64,000 nucleotides of DNA from Tsukamurella tyrosinosolvens (GTDB taxonomy: Bacteria > Actinomycetota > Actinomycetes > Mycobacteriales > Mycobacteriaceae). This document shows, piece after piece, positions 1-7,727 of the stretch. The notes below the pieces were generated by a model. The model was given only the letters and a program-made list of their open reading frames with translations, was not told the DNA's origin and searched no databases. The translations under genes were made by a program, and so were the position numbers. The stretch's first letter is position 1. Every line of letters starts with the position of its first letter. The stretch covers positions 3,162,001 through 3,226,000 of the forward strand of contig NZ_FNSA01000003.1 in assembly GCF_900104775.1 (NCBI RefSeq), given 5' to 3'.

Positions 1-1180
1 CGGGGTCGGACCACACGATCTGCGGGGCGTAGTCGTCGACCTCCCCACCGTCCTCGATCGCGTGGATGAGACGGCCGACGGCCTCCCACGCGCGGCCGAA
101 CTTGGCCTGCGCTGCCTCCGCCTTGGCGGTCAGACCGGCCTCGGCGGCGCGGATCGCCTCCGCAGAGGACGGCACGGAGGTGGTGACACCGACGTAGTGC
201 GCCGGCAGACCCGATACCGCCATCGCCTGCTGCAGCATCACGGACACCGCGTTCTCGTATCCATCGAGTGCAGCGCCGTCGAGCTGCCCGAACTTGCCCG
301 CGGAGTCCTCATTGATCATCAGCTTGTCGGTCTCACCGATCGGGTTCACGGCCTCCATGACCGGTTCCCCGTCGTCGTCGAGGACCGGGTTCCCCTCGTC
401 GTCGACGACGGGCTTCTCCTCGAGCTCGAGGCCGGTCGCCCACCTGCGGGGCCGCGCGCCGTACTCCGAGGCGGTCAGCAGGTCCGTGGAGAGCTTGTTG
501 ATGCCGTCGGTGATGGGGATGAGGTCCTCGAACTCGCTCACTCCGAAGGTGTCCATCGGGCGGTCCGCGTTGGTCAGCGCGACCACGTTCACCGCCAACA
601 ACGGATTGTCCACGGTCTTGAGGGTCTTCGCGGCGGTGATCGAGGCGCCGTCGCCCTGCAGGTGCACGATCCGGTCCGGATAGTACACCACCCAACGGGT
701 TTGCCGGTCGGTGCCGTCGGGCGCCTTGTCGACCCACCGCTTGATCGCGGCGATGGTCTCGCGGCTGCCGGCGTCGCGGTAGACGGCGACCTGCTCGGCG
801 GATTCGACGGACACGCGGGCCTTGCCGCGCTCGTCGGCCCACACGATGACGGCAGCCTCACCGACGGCGAGGGCTTCCCGGTGCGCGACGGGGGCGAGCT
901 GGTCGAGGTCGTTGCGCCGCCACGCCGCGATGAGGGCGGTATCGCGGGCGCCGTCGGCGGTGCGGAAGCTCTGCACCCGCAGGCGTTCGGCGATCGCGGT
1001 CACGGCGAGGCGGGGCAGGTTCACCGAGTACCGGTCGAACCGCTGCCCGAGGGCCTTGCGTGCCTCCGGTGCGATGAACGACAAGGGCTGTTGTCCCGCA
1101 TAGTATTTGCCGAGCCGGTTGAGCTGCGGCAGTCGCACATTCAGTGCGTTGTCGAGTTCGGCGAGTGTGGGTTCGGTCAT
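1..1180 (-). CDS. Phage portal protein (SPP1 Gp6-like), C-terminus cut by window edge
   Basis: The product would form the dodecameric portal ring through which the terminase pumps DNA into the capsid. About 393 residues are visible in one open frame from ATG at 1180 down to the window edge. It opens MTEPTLAELDNALNVRL, followed by LGKYYAGQQPL, a typical opening of actinophage portals. The middle has the portal-like stretches VVYYPDRIVHL and DLIPITDGINKLSTDL, and an acidic insertion. The start overlaps the terminase stop (ATGA), so the two are translationally coupled in the usual terminase-portal order. The frame runs off the edge of the window. Family assignment rests on sequence character and gene order; no search was run. 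Confidence 0.8.
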   Translation of the reverse strand, partial: MTEPTLAELDNALNVRLPQLNRLGKYYAGQQPLSFIAPEARKALGQRFDRYSVNLPRLAVTAIAERLRVQSFRTADGARDTALIAAWRRNDLDQLAPVAHREALAVGEAAVIVWADERGKARVSVESAEQVAVYRDAGSRETIAAIKRWVDKAPDGTDRQTRWVVYYPDRIVHLQGDGASITAAKTLKTVDNPLLAVNVVALTNADRPMDTFGVSEFEDLIPITDGINKLSTDLLTASEYGARPRRWATGLELEEKPVVDDEGNPVLDDDGEPVMEAVNPIGETDKLMINEDSAGKFGQLDGAALDGYENAVSVMLQQAMAVSGLPAHYVGVTTSVPSSAEAIRAAEAGLTAKAEAAQAKFGRAWEAVGRLIHAIEDGGEVDDYAPQIVWSDP

Positions 1181-2649
1181 TGGAAGCTCCTTACGCGATG
1201 CTTCTTCTTGGGGCGTGATGCACGCCAGGTGGCGCGACTGTGGGCCATGACCGCGCACGCGGCCAGGTCGATCTTTCGAGCGGTGCGGGAACGCGAGCGC
1301 TTAGCCAGGCGCATTCCCCGCGGGTCCTCCGCGACGACCGCGGCGGCGATGTGAGCGGCCAGGCGCTCATCTCCGGTGTGGGTGAGCTTGCCGTTCACAC
1401 ACGCCGTGTACAGGGCGGACGTGGCAGCGGTCAGACGTGACGGCGAGTGCGGGAACTCCGCGATCGGCAGCCGCTCGGATTCGAGTACCTGCAGGGTCCG
1501 AGCCCACCGGAACGGGTCCGCGATGATCTCCTGCACCCGGTAGTCCTTGCACGCCTGGCGGATGGTGTCCTCCACCTCCGTGATCGGCACCCGGTACTCG
1601 TCATCACCCGCCGGCCGCTCCCACACACCGAGGACATCGAGGTGTGGTTCCTCCGCGACGGTGGCGAGCAGCAACGCCGTGGTGTCGTCGCTGAATGAGC
1701 CGTCCAGCGCGACGACGACCTGTGCGCCCTTGTCGATGGGGTGCGCCTGGCACAGGGCATCCCACACGCCCGGCGGGAGGAAACCGCCCTCGGTGTCGGT
1801 GGCGAGCTGGCACAGACGCGCACGCCGGAACGTGGCCTCGCGGGTCTTCGGCGGCGCCAGCGCGGCCACCGCATCCGCGTGCAGAAACCCCGCCTCGATC
1901 GCAGGGTTCGCCAGAGCGATGCAATGCGGGCACGTGGGCTCGTGATGCTCGAAGCCCGCGGCCGAATGCTCGATCCACGCCTGCGAGACATCCTCCGGAT
2001 GGTCCCGGTGATACTCGCGCAGGCTCAGTAGCACCTGGTCGTCGAGGTTCGGGCCCGGCGTGCCGATCGCCACCACCACCGACCGCGCGCGCTTGCCCTG
2101 CGCGAGCTGCACCACCTCGAACAGATCCCGCGAGACCACACCAGCCTCATCGACGATCGCCAGCACGAAGTCCAGACCCTCCGCAGCGGCAGCCGAGGCC
2201 GGCATCACCTGGAACGTGGAATCCGTGGCGGGCAGCACCAGCTTGTCGCGGTACACCTGCACCCGCTCGGACAGCTCATCGTTGAGCTCCACCATCCGCC
2301 GGGCCGCGTTGAAAGCCAGTCCGGCCTGCCGCTCGTCGACGGCGAAGACCACCACATGCGCGCCCTCACCCCACGTGTAGAACACGTACAGCGCGATCGC
2401 CGCATTCAGCGTGGTCTTCCCCGATCCGCGGGGCAGCATGATCCCGACCGTCCGCGCCCCCGAGTCCAGCACCGCGACCACGATGTCGCGCTGGAAGTCC
2501 GCCACCTGCAACGGCTCCAACGCGCCCGTGCCCTTCGGTACGCGGATGAACTGCGCGATGAATTCGAGGCAGCGTTCCGACTCGAGCGAGCCGATCGGGG
2601 CGAACGGCAGCGGCTCGTCCGTCGTCGGTGCCTTCGGTCCACGTCTCAT
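1177..2649 (-). CDS. Phage terminase large subunit
   Basis: This is the ATPase-nuclease motor that cuts and packages phage DNA; its 490 residues are a normal length. The N-terminal ATPase domain has Walker A PRGSGKTT at residues 73-80 and a Walker B-like strand VLAIVDEAG at about 162-170. The C-terminal half has an RNase H-like nuclease core beginning VVVALDGSFSDDTTALL, with acidic residues in the expected place. Its start overlaps the stop of the upstream HNH gene (ATGA), and its stop overlaps the portal start. No small terminase gene is visible upstream; the HNH protein occupies that place, as in many HK97-like actinophages. Confidence 0.88.
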   Translation of the reverse strand: MRRGPKAPTTDEPLPFAPIGSLESERCLEFIAQFIRVPKGTGALEPLQVADFQRDIVVAVLDSGARTVGIMLPRGSGKTTLNAAIALYVFYTWGEGAHVVVFAVDERQAGLAFNAARRMVELNDELSERVQVYRDKLVLPATDSTFQVMPASAAAAEGLDFVLAIVDEAGVVSRDLFEVVQLAQGKRARSVVVAIGTPGPNLDDQVLLSLREYHRDHPEDVSQAWIEHSAAGFEHHEPTCPHCIALANPAIEAGFLHADAVAALAPPKTREATFRRARLCQLATDTEGGFLPPGVWDALCQAHPIDKGAQVVVALDGSFSDDTTALLLATVAEEPHLDVLGVWERPAGDDEYRVPITEVEDTIRQACKDYRVQEIIADPFRWARTLQVLESERLPIAEFPHSPSRLTAATSALYTACVNGKLTHTGDERLAAHIAAAVVAEDPRGMRLAKRSRSRTARKIDLAACAVMAHSRATWRASRPKKKHRVRSFQ

Positions 2650-3149
2650 CGGATTTCCCTATCGAAATGATAACCATTACCAAATAGTTCGTGATTGCGG
2701 CTACCGAGGCAGGTGTTCGGGCTGCTGGAAGGGGGTATCCCCCCACCCTGTGCGGCCCGCTGAGCGATCGGGATGAGCCGGGCGTACCGAACCTTGCGTG
2801 CGTGCTTCTGTGCCCGCAGGAGACGACTGAGGACTTCCTCGGCGTCGGCGGTGGTCCACGTGGTGCCCCGGATGCTGTTGCAGGAGCGGCACCGGACGGT
2901 CAGGTTCTCGATCTCGTACGCCAGTTCGGGGAACTCCGAGACGGGCAGCAGGTGGTCGGCGGTCAGGTTGCGGGTGGTGCGGCAGTCGATGCAGAACGGC
3001 TGCAGCTTGCGGGCCTTGAGCGACAGGCGCCGCCACCGGGAATCTGTGCCGGCGTGCGCGACCGCACGGGTGGGCACCTTCGGGGTGCACGGGCCGCAGC
3101 GGTTTCCCCGGGCGATGAGCTCCCCGCACCCGAGGCATGGGCGCCTCAT
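2646..3149 (-). CDS. Phage HNH endonuclease
   Basis: Small nuclease of 167 residues directly upstream of the terminase. It has four CxxC pairs: residues 5-8 and 18-21 in an N-terminal zinc ribbon, and 53-56 and 87-90 flanking the HNH core. The core reads TADHLLPV (DH at 65-66) and later CRSCNSIRGTT, the usual bba-metal signature. Phage HNH proteins in this position help the terminase cleave DNA at the packaging site; that role is inferred from position. I chose the ATG at 3149 rather than an upstream in-frame start because it overlaps the previous gene's stop (ATGA), as everywhere else in this operon. Confidence 0.8.
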   Translation of the reverse strand: MRRPCLGCGELIARGNRCGPCTPKVPTRAVAHAGTDSRWRRLSLKARKLQPFCIDCRTTRNLTADHLLPVSEFPELAYEIENLTVRCRSCNSIRGTTWTTADAEEVLSRLLRAQKHARKVRYARLIPIAQRAAQGGGIPPSSSPNTCLGSRNHELFGNGYHFDREIR

Positions 3150-3346
3150 GGGGCCTCCAAGACGTCTGCGAGGGCCAGGGCGAGGTCTCGGGCCGCAGCG
3201 GGTGCGAGGCACAGGCCGGTGCCGATCCAGATGCGCTCACCGTCGCGGGTGACGGGCGGCGACGGGCGATGCTCGACACACAAGGTGGTGACGGACGCGG
3301 TGCTCTGGGTGCAACCGGGCACCGAGCACGGGTGACTGCCGCTCAC
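3146..3346 (-). CDS. Small phage protein with CxxxxC/CxxH zinc-finger-like pattern
   Basis: A 66-residue product of unknown function. It starts with GTG and overlaps its neighbours on both sides by four bases, which argues that it is translated. The N-terminal half has CSVPGCTQ followed about 20 residues later by LCVEH, spacing that could bind one zinc ion. The C-terminal half is an alanine-rich helix (PAAARDLALALADVLE). Such mini zinc-finger proteins are common among early genes of actinophages. The coding call is fairly firm and the function is unknown. Confidence 0.6.
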   Translation of the reverse strand: MSGSHPCSVPGCTQSTASVTTLCVEHRPSPPVTRDGERIWIGTGLCLAPAAARDLALALADVLEAP

Positions 3347-3696
3347 TGCGCACCGCCGAGGTCGCGGTGAGCGTCGTCCCGTGCAGCCCTCAGCCCATCA
3401 CGCAGGTGGATGCCCGCGAGCTCGCAGGTGTCGAGCGTCGGGCCGAGGATGTGCCGCACGAGCATGGACAGTGCGCCCGCCGCGACGTATCCGAAACTCT
3501 GCGGCCCGACCTTGCCCACCCACTCGGCAGATACCCGGTCGGTCTCGGCGTCGTTGCCGGCGGTCGACGCGATGTCGTACATGAACAGCACGGCGTCGGA
3601 CTGGATCTTGTCGATGTCCATGTGGCCGATGGGCATGCCCTGCTCGTCGACGATGAACGCCTCAGCGGGCGGATTGTGGGGGTCGAACTCAGTCAT
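3343..3696 (-). CDS. Hypothetical phage early protein
   Basis: A 117-residue product with no recognised domain. I chose ATG at 3696 because AAGGAA lies a suitable distance upstream; an in-frame start seven codons earlier has no such site. The stop overlaps the GTG of the next gene. The sequence is acidic at the N-terminus (MTEFDPHNPPAEAFIVDEQG) and helical later, with no membrane segment or signal peptide. It is probably cytoplasmic and expressed with the other early genes. Confidence 0.55.
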   Translation of the reverse strand: MTEFDPHNPPAEAFIVDEQGMPIGHMDIDKIQSDAVLFMYDIASTAGNDAETDRVSAEWVGKVGPQSFGYVAAGALSMLVRHILGPTLDTCELAGIHLRDGLRAARDDAHRDLGGAQ

Positions 3697-3742
3697 GGGG
3701 TTCCTTTCGGGAAGCACTTGGTAGCGACTTGGTAGCGAGCCG

Positions 3743-4330
3743 CTATGCGGTCTTGCCCGTCACACGGGCGATGAGGGCGTCAGCAGCGCGTGCTGCTGCA
3801 TCGGGATCAGCGGGGAGCTCTGAGATGTCAAGCACCGGCGACAGTGAGCGATCGGGCGCGCTGGAAGTAGTCGCTCTAGTAAATGCCTGTCCTGTCCTAG
3901 CCTGTCCTGTGTTGTAGGTCGGGACGCCCTCGGGGATGTCCCCCGGGACAACAGGATCGGTGCTGGTCAACACTTGGCCTGCAGCATCCGCTTGGCGCTT
4001 GGCCTCACGCTGCCGTCGCTTCTTCTCCCTCTCGTGGACCCGCGCCCGGTCGGCTGCCTCGAGCTGGGCGCGGGTCGTCTGGGTGTTCTCGAAGTCGGTG
4101 ATGAGCCAGCCGTTGGACTGCGCCGTCCACAAGCCAGCGGCCACCAGCTCGGACGGGGTGCCGCGCCGGAACCCCGGGATCAGGTTCAGGTCGTCGGGCA
4201 GCAGCACCCCGTCCGTGCGGTTGGACACCGACCACATGAGCGCGAGGCAGTACGAGCGGAACGCCTCGTCGGACGCGCGGGCGATCCGCAGGTCCATGAG
4301 CCACCGCTCAGGTAGTCGTGCGTCGGTCAC
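3743..4330 (-). CDS. Phage replication-organiser-like protein
   Basis: 195 residues with a GTG start that shares one base with the stop of the preceding gene (TAGTG). The N-terminal half contains WLMDLRIARASDEAFRSY and GVLLPDDLNLIPGF, resembling the winged-helix start of phage replication-initiation or replisome-organiser proteins. A highly charged helix follows (EREKKRRQREAKRQADAAG) and then a low-complexity tail. It would help start replication by recruiting host helicase, but that is inference from sequence character and its place between excisionase and packaging genes. No helicase, primase or polymerase gene is visible in this arm of the prophage. Confidence 0.5.
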   Translation of the reverse strand: MTDARLPERWLMDLRIARASDEAFRSYCLALMWSVSNRTDGVLLPDDLNLIPGFRRGTPSELVAAGLWTAQSNGWLITDFENTQTTRAQLEAADRARVHEREKKRRQREAKRQADAAGQVLTSTDPVVPGDIPEGVPTYNTGQARTGQAFTRATTSSAPDRSLSPVLDISELPADPDAAARAADALIARVTGKTA

Positions 4331-4635
4331 TACTTGCTCTCCCTCCTCGGGCAGTCCCAGACGCGCTGGGGGCGTCCGGGGCGGCGGCGCGAGTCGGTCC
4401 AGCCGACGAACCGAATGCGGCCGTCATGCACGACGCCTTGCACGTACCCGCCCAACACCTGCGGGTGCTCGTCCAGCCATTCCCGCGTGGCCTTCGGCAG
4501 AGCGGCGTGGATCGCGTCGGCGTCGAACGGCTGGCCGGCGGCGATGACCTTCTCGATCGCCTTCTTGATCCGATCGTGGTGCGGCAGGGTGACCACGTTG
4601 GTGGATGCGGCGACCGCGGCCGCGGGCCCGGTCAC
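4330..4635 (-). CDS. Hypothetical phage early protein
   Basis: 101 residues, GTG start overlapping the stop of the upstream gene by four bases. The middle (HDRIKKAIEKVIAAGQPFDADAI) looks helical and the C-terminus is very basic (SRRRPGRPQRVWDC). The pattern suits a small nucleic-acid-binding or adaptor protein next to the replication-like gene. I do not recognise the family. Confidence 0.5.
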   Translation of the reverse strand: MTGPAAAVAASTNVVTLPHHDRIKKAIEKVIAAGQPFDADAIHAALPKATREWLDEHPQVLGGYVQGVVHDGRIRFVGWTDSRRRPGRPQRVWDCPRRESK

Positions 4636-5021
4636 TTCGGGACCTCCGGATGCTCATGGGCGAGCCAGTTGGCGTGAGCGGCAAGATCGCGGATCGCGGC
4701 AGTTCCCGCAACAAGCAGGTGTCGGCCAAGCACCACCGCGGCCTCGGGGGTCATCTCGAGTGGGTTCTCCCGCTCGTAGCTGCGTTCTATCCGAACGACG
4801 TGCTCGATGACCGGCTCCCCGAAGCCGGGGTCATTGCTCGCGAACCGGGACACGGCGACGATGGTGTTGCTGTTCTGCCGGTAGTGGTCGGAGTCGGCGT
4901 AGATACCGTCGATCCACACGGATTTCGCGTCCGCCCAGTACTCACCCGGCTCGCTGGGCAACGCGCCTAGCTTGTCGTAGAGCTGAGTGTCGAAGTCCCG
5001 CTGGTTGTCGAGGGCGCTCAT
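4632..5021 (-). CDS. Hypothetical phage early protein
   Basis: 129 residues. The start is ATG at 5021, preceded by GAGGTG at a suitable distance and overlapping the previous gene's stop (ATGA); a much longer upstream extension of the frame is low-complexity and looks non-coding. The sequence opens MSALDNQRDFDTQLYDKLG and contains FGEPVIEHVVRIERSYE, a short beta-rich segment, followed by a helical C-terminus. It has no membrane segment and no recognised catalytic motif. It belongs to the early operon by overlap. Confidence 0.6.
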   Translation of the reverse strand: MSALDNQRDFDTQLYDKLGALPSEPGEYWADAKSVWIDGIYADSDHYRQNSNTIVAVSRFASNDPGFGEPVIEHVVRIERSYERENPLEMTPEAAVVLGRHLLVAGTAAIRDLAAHANWLAHEHPEVPK

Positions 5022-5431
5022 CGGCTCATCACCTCGATCGCGGTTCCGATGGCCTCGAGCTGGTTCGACGCATCGCCGATCGTGCAGGTCGTGATCTCCG
5101 CGATGAGGCGCGCGGTGGCGACGAATTCGGTGGTGCTGATGCCCATGTTCTCCAGGAACAGGTTGATCGGCATCCACTCGAGAGGCGCGTCGACGATCTG
5201 TACTTCGGGGCCGTAGTGCTCGGCCAGGATTTCGGTCAGCGTGTCCCTTCGGTCGGTGCGGGGGAACGCGGGTCGTGCGATACTGGTCATGATCTTCTCT
5301 TTCTGCTGGCTGGCGATTGCGTTGATCTGGGCCTCGGCGGCGGCATCCGCCGGGGCTCGTCTCATATCCGGGGTGCGGTCGGCATCGGGGTCGAGGCCGA
5401 GGTCGCAGTGCTGTTCCTGCGGGCGGTTCAC
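5018..5431 (-). CDS. Hypothetical phage early protein
   Basis: 137 residues if it starts at the GTG at 5431, which has AGGGAGG seven bases upstream and overlaps the stop of the frameshifted zinc-finger gene. An internal ATG at 5290 would give 90 residues and has only a weak upstream site. The conserved-looking part is the C-terminal half (LTEILAEHYGPEV to ATARLIAEITTCTIGDA), predicted helical. No domain was recognised. Confidence 0.5.
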   Translation of the reverse strand: MNRPQEQHCDLGLDPDADRTPDMRRAPADAAAEAQINAIASQQKEKIMTSIARPAFPRTDRRDTLTEILAEHYGPEVQIVDAPLEWMPINLFLENMGISTTEFVATARLIAEITTCTIGDASNQLEAIGTAIEVMSR

Positions 5432-5599
5432 GAGGTTGCCTCCCTGGCCGGCATGACGATCTGCCGGTTGCATGAGTCGCAGCACTCGCCGTCCGCCGCG
5501 ATCGGGTCGGGCATGTTCGCGCCGATCGGCCAGTTCGGGATCTGGTCACGGCAGATGCAGCAGGCGTGGGGGGGCCTCGAGGAAGTCGGAGACGTTCAC
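5428..5599 (-). pseudogene. Small zinc-finger-like phage protein, frameshifted at a seven-base homopolymer
   Basis: A GTG at 5599 has AGGAG five bases upstream and overlaps the excisionase stop (GTGA), so translation is expected to start there. The frame stops after 17 codons as sequenced. Removing one base from the run of seven identical bases at 5568-5574 restores a 56-residue protein with ACCICRDQIP and, 20 residues on, ECCDSCNRQI, two CxxC knuckles of a probable zinc ribbon. It then ends at 5428 exactly where the next gene begins. The length of 172 bases is one more than a multiple of three. It is either a sequencing error in the homopolymer or a real one-base insertion. Confidence 0.6.
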
Positions 5600-5805
5600 G
5601 CCGTCTCCTGCTCGCTGCGAGCGGCGATCCAGCGTTCGACGACATCGACGTCGTACAGGATCTTGCGCTTGCCGAGTACGACGGCGGCGGGTCCGGTGCC
5701 GCACTGTCGCCAGTAGCGCCAGGTGTTCACGCTGATCCCGTAGCGCTGCTCGAGCTGCTTGGCGGACAGGAGCACCCTGGGGGCTCCGAGGCTAGAAGTG
5801 GTCAT
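5596..5805 (-). CDS. Excisionase / MerR-like helix-turn-helix protein
   Basis: 69 residues and the first gene of the minus-strand phage operon. The core LSAKQLEQRYGISVNTWRYW is a winged helix-turn-helix of the excisionase/MerR type, followed by LGKRKILYDVDVVERWI, the usual wing and closing helix. It would bind near the attachment site and bias the integrase towards excision, or act as an early regulator. Position opposite the repressor gene, with a shared intergenic region, supports a switch role. The sequence cannot separate excisionase from a general transcription factor. Confidence 0.7.
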   Translation of the reverse strand: MTTSSLGAPRVLLSAKQLEQRYGISVNTWRYWRQCGTGPAAVVLGKRKILYDVDVVERWIAARSEQETA

Positions 5806-5823
5806 TCAGGTTCTCCCTCAAAG

Positions 5824-5910
5824 GATTCACGAGGTGTGCGTGGCAACGCACAGGATGAGAGTAGCACGGGGATTCACGTCTGGTGCCCCCGAACCCCGTG
5901 TTTTGTGAAT
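5824..5910. promoter_or_regulatory. Candidate repressor operators in the prophage switch region
   Basis: The divergent space between the excisionase-like and repressor genes carries the hexamer ATTCAC at 5825-5830 and 5872-5877, each inside GATTCACG, and its inverse GTGAAT at 5905-5910. Repeated half-sites in this place fit binding by the adjacent Cro/CI-type repressor. This is inference from spacing and position only. Confidence 0.4.
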
Positions 5911-5931
5911 TGGCGTGTCATGATGGTGGCT

Positions 5932-6411
5932 ATGGGTGAAGAGGATGCGATCGACAAGAACTTCGGGACCAACATGAAGCGCACCCGCGAAGCTCTCGGG
6001 TTGTCGAAGGCCGACCTACTTCGGTGGCTAGAGGGGCTCGGTTGGGAGAACGCTCACCAAACGACCATCACCCGAATCGAGGACGGAGACAGGGCACCAC
6101 GTCTGGGCGAGGCGAAACTCATCGCTAAGGCCCTCATGCAGCCGTTGGACTCCCTGATGGCGAAACCCGAGGCGGCGTCGTTGGCTGCAGCGATTGTCCA
6201 GCAATATCAGGCCACGTACGCAGCGGCGACTCGCACGGTTGAGGCAAGCGAATCGTTCGACTCAGCGCTCGCACGCCTCAGCGATCTGATGAAGGAGCTT
6301 GACGCCGAGGCTCAGGAGTTGATCGACGATGAGACCATCGAGACATTGCGCTACGTCACTGACGGATATTGCGACGCAAGCGCGTTCGTAGAGCAGGGCG
6401 ACATTTTGTGA
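5932..6411 (+). CDS. Phage Cro/CI-type (XRE family) repressor
   Basis: 159 residues. The N-terminus has a helix-turn-helix of the XRE class: FGTNMKRTREALGLSKADLL, then TTITRIEDGDRAPRLGEAK. The C-terminal half is a helical segment rich in alanine and glutamate, likely for dimerisation. It would keep the lytic operon on the other strand off. Two further in-frame ATGs lie at 5920 and 5923 and none of the three has a clear ribosome site, so the mRNA may be leaderless; I chose the last because the helix-turn-helix begins shortly after it. The stop overlaps the integrase start (TGATG), which couples repressor and integrase. Confidence 0.75.
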   Translation: MGEEDAIDKNFGTNMKRTREALGLSKADLLRWLEGLGWENAHQTTITRIEDGDRAPRLGEAKLIAKALMQPLDSLMAKPEAASLAAAIVQQYQATYAAATRTVEASESFDSALARLSDLMKELDAEAQELIDDETIETLRYVTDGYCDASAFVEQGDIL

Positions 6412-7601
6412 TGCAGAAGCGCAACCGTCGCTCCGGTGTCGAGGACCGGTGGACGCGGGCCGACGGCCAGCCGAGCGCGCGCCATGGCAAGGGCCTTCGA
6501 TGGATGGGCCGCTACGTAGCGGGCGACGGCCGGGAGCGCACGAAGTCGTTCGGGCTCAAGAAGGACGCTCAACGGTGGCTAGAGCAGCAGGTTTCCGACC
6601 AGGTGACCGGGACGTGGACGGACCCGGAGCTGGCCGCGCAGACGTTCGGCGCGGTCGCCGAGAAGTGGATCGCGACGAAGGCGAGCCGCAAGCCGAAGAC
6701 GGTAGCCGGTTACCGGTCCATTCTGGACACCGTGGCGCTCCCCCGCTGGCGGGACGTGCCGCTGGGCGACATCCGGTTCGACGACATGCAGGTGTGGATC
6801 TCCGGGCTGAGCGCGGACGGGTCGACCAGGTTCGCCGGCCGCGGGCTGTCCGCATCCCGCGTGATTCAGACCCACCAGGTCGTCGGTTCCGTGCTGCGGT
6901 TCTCGGTCAAGGCCCGGTACATCGCTACGAACCCGGCCGAGGACGTGGAGTTGCCAGGCAAGGTCGAGGTGGAGCAGCGATACCTGTCACATGAGCAGGC
7001 GCACCGTCTGGCGGTCGCGTGCGGCGAGTACCGGACGTTCGTTCTAGTGCTGACGTACTGCGGCCTCCGCTTCGGCGAGGCGATCGCACTGACGGTCGGG
7101 CGTGTCGACCTCGATGCCCGGCGGATCACGGTCGCCAAGTCCGTGACGTACGTGACCGGGCAGGGACAGGTCGAGGGCGCCCCGAAGAACAGCTCGACGC
7201 GGCGAGTGCCGGTACCGAAGTTCCTGGTGCCGCTACTCAGGACCGAGCTCGACGGACGCGAGGATGACGAGCTGGTGTTCCCGGGCCGCGAGGGCGGGTG
7301 GCTCACCGAGGGGCAGGTGCGATGGGTGTTCGACAAGGCAGCGACGACGGTCGGCGAGAAGGGGCTCACACCGCACCAGCTGCGGCACACCTGCGCGTCG
7401 TTGGCGATCCGCGGCGGCGCGAACGTGAAGGTGCTGCAAACCCTCCTGGGCCACAAGACGGCGACGCTGACGCTGGATCGGTACGGGCACCTGTTCCCGG
7501 ACGATCTGGACCGGGTGAGCGACTCGTTCGATGCTGCTGCGGACCAGCTGCGGACTGGCGGGAAGCTGAGCCTGGTCAAACAGTGGCGAATACCGCTCTG
7601 A
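6411..7601 (+). CDS. Tyrosine site-specific integrase
   Basis: 396 residues, normal for a phage integrase. An N-terminal arm-binding region (RYVAGDGRERTKSFGLKKDA) is followed by a core-binding SAM-like domain near residues 70-170 and a C-terminal catalytic domain. Catalytic motifs are present: arginine in TYCGLRFGEAIALT, HQLRHTCASL (His-x-x-Arg), LLGHKTATLTLDRYGH with the second histidine and the nucleophilic tyrosine. It would recombine the phage site with the 3' end of tRNA-Leu, only 12 bases downstream. ATG at 6411 overlaps the repressor stop; a longer upstream frame lies inside the repressor gene. Confidence 0.92.
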   Translation: MQKRNRRSGVEDRWTRADGQPSARHGKGLRWMGRYVAGDGRERTKSFGLKKDAQRWLEQQVSDQVTGTWTDPELAAQTFGAVAEKWIATKASRKPKTVAGYRSILDTVALPRWRDVPLGDIRFDDMQVWISGLSADGSTRFAGRGLSASRVIQTHQVVGSVLRFSVKARYIATNPAEDVELPGKVEVEQRYLSHEQAHRLAVACGEYRTFVLVLTYCGLRFGEAIALTVGRVDLDARRITVAKSVTYVTGQGQVEGAPKNSSTRRVPVPKFLVPLLRTELDGREDDELVFPGREGGWLTEGQVRWVFDKAATTVGEKGLTPHQLRHTCASLAIRGGANVKVLQTLLGHKTATLTLDRYGHLFPDDLDRVSDSFDAAADQLRTGGKLSLVKQWRIPL

Positions 7602-7613
7602 GCTGCGGCGATG

Positions 7614-7690
7614 TGGTGCCCCCGGTGAGACTCGAACTCACACTGGACGGGTTTTGAATCCGTTGCCTCTGCCAATTGGGCTACGGGGGC
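7614..7690 (-). tRNA. tRNA-Leu (anticodon CAA)
   Basis: The minus strand folds into a cloverleaf. Acceptor GCCCCCG pairs with CGGGGGC, the D arm contains AATTGGCAGA, the T arm is GTGAG-TTCGAGT-CTCAC, and CCA is encoded. The anticodon loop TTCAAAA gives CAA, leucine. The variable loop is only five bases, so it lacks the long arm usual for tRNA-Leu; I recall short-armed CAA leucine tRNAs from actinobacteria. The innermost anticodon stem pair is A-C. Its 3' end faces the phage integrase, the classic attachment arrangement. Confidence 0.9.
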
Positions 7691-7727
7691 GTCCGGCGGA
7701 CCGTCGGAGACGGCCAGCCGAGCCAGC

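Larger units (their letters stand above)
1..7690. mobile_element. Prophage, right arm only (integrated at tRNA-Leu)
   Basis: The segment holds portal, large terminase, HNH nuclease, replication-like protein, excisionase-like protein, repressor and integrase genes, and ends at a tRNA-Leu whose 3' end faces the integrase. Early and packaging genes on the minus strand overlap head to tail, which is typical phage compaction. The left end, with the capsid and tail genes and the second attachment site, lies outside the window. Only about 5 kb separates integrase and terminase, so the element is small for a tailed phage. It could be a minimal phage or a satellite-like element; the visible part cannot decide. 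Confidence 0.85.

Noticed and set aside
62-1354. Long plus-strand open frame of 430 codons at the left edge
   Set aside because: It is a high-GC shadow of the portal and terminase genes on the other strand; its composition is arginine/glycine-rich and it has no ribosome site or domain.
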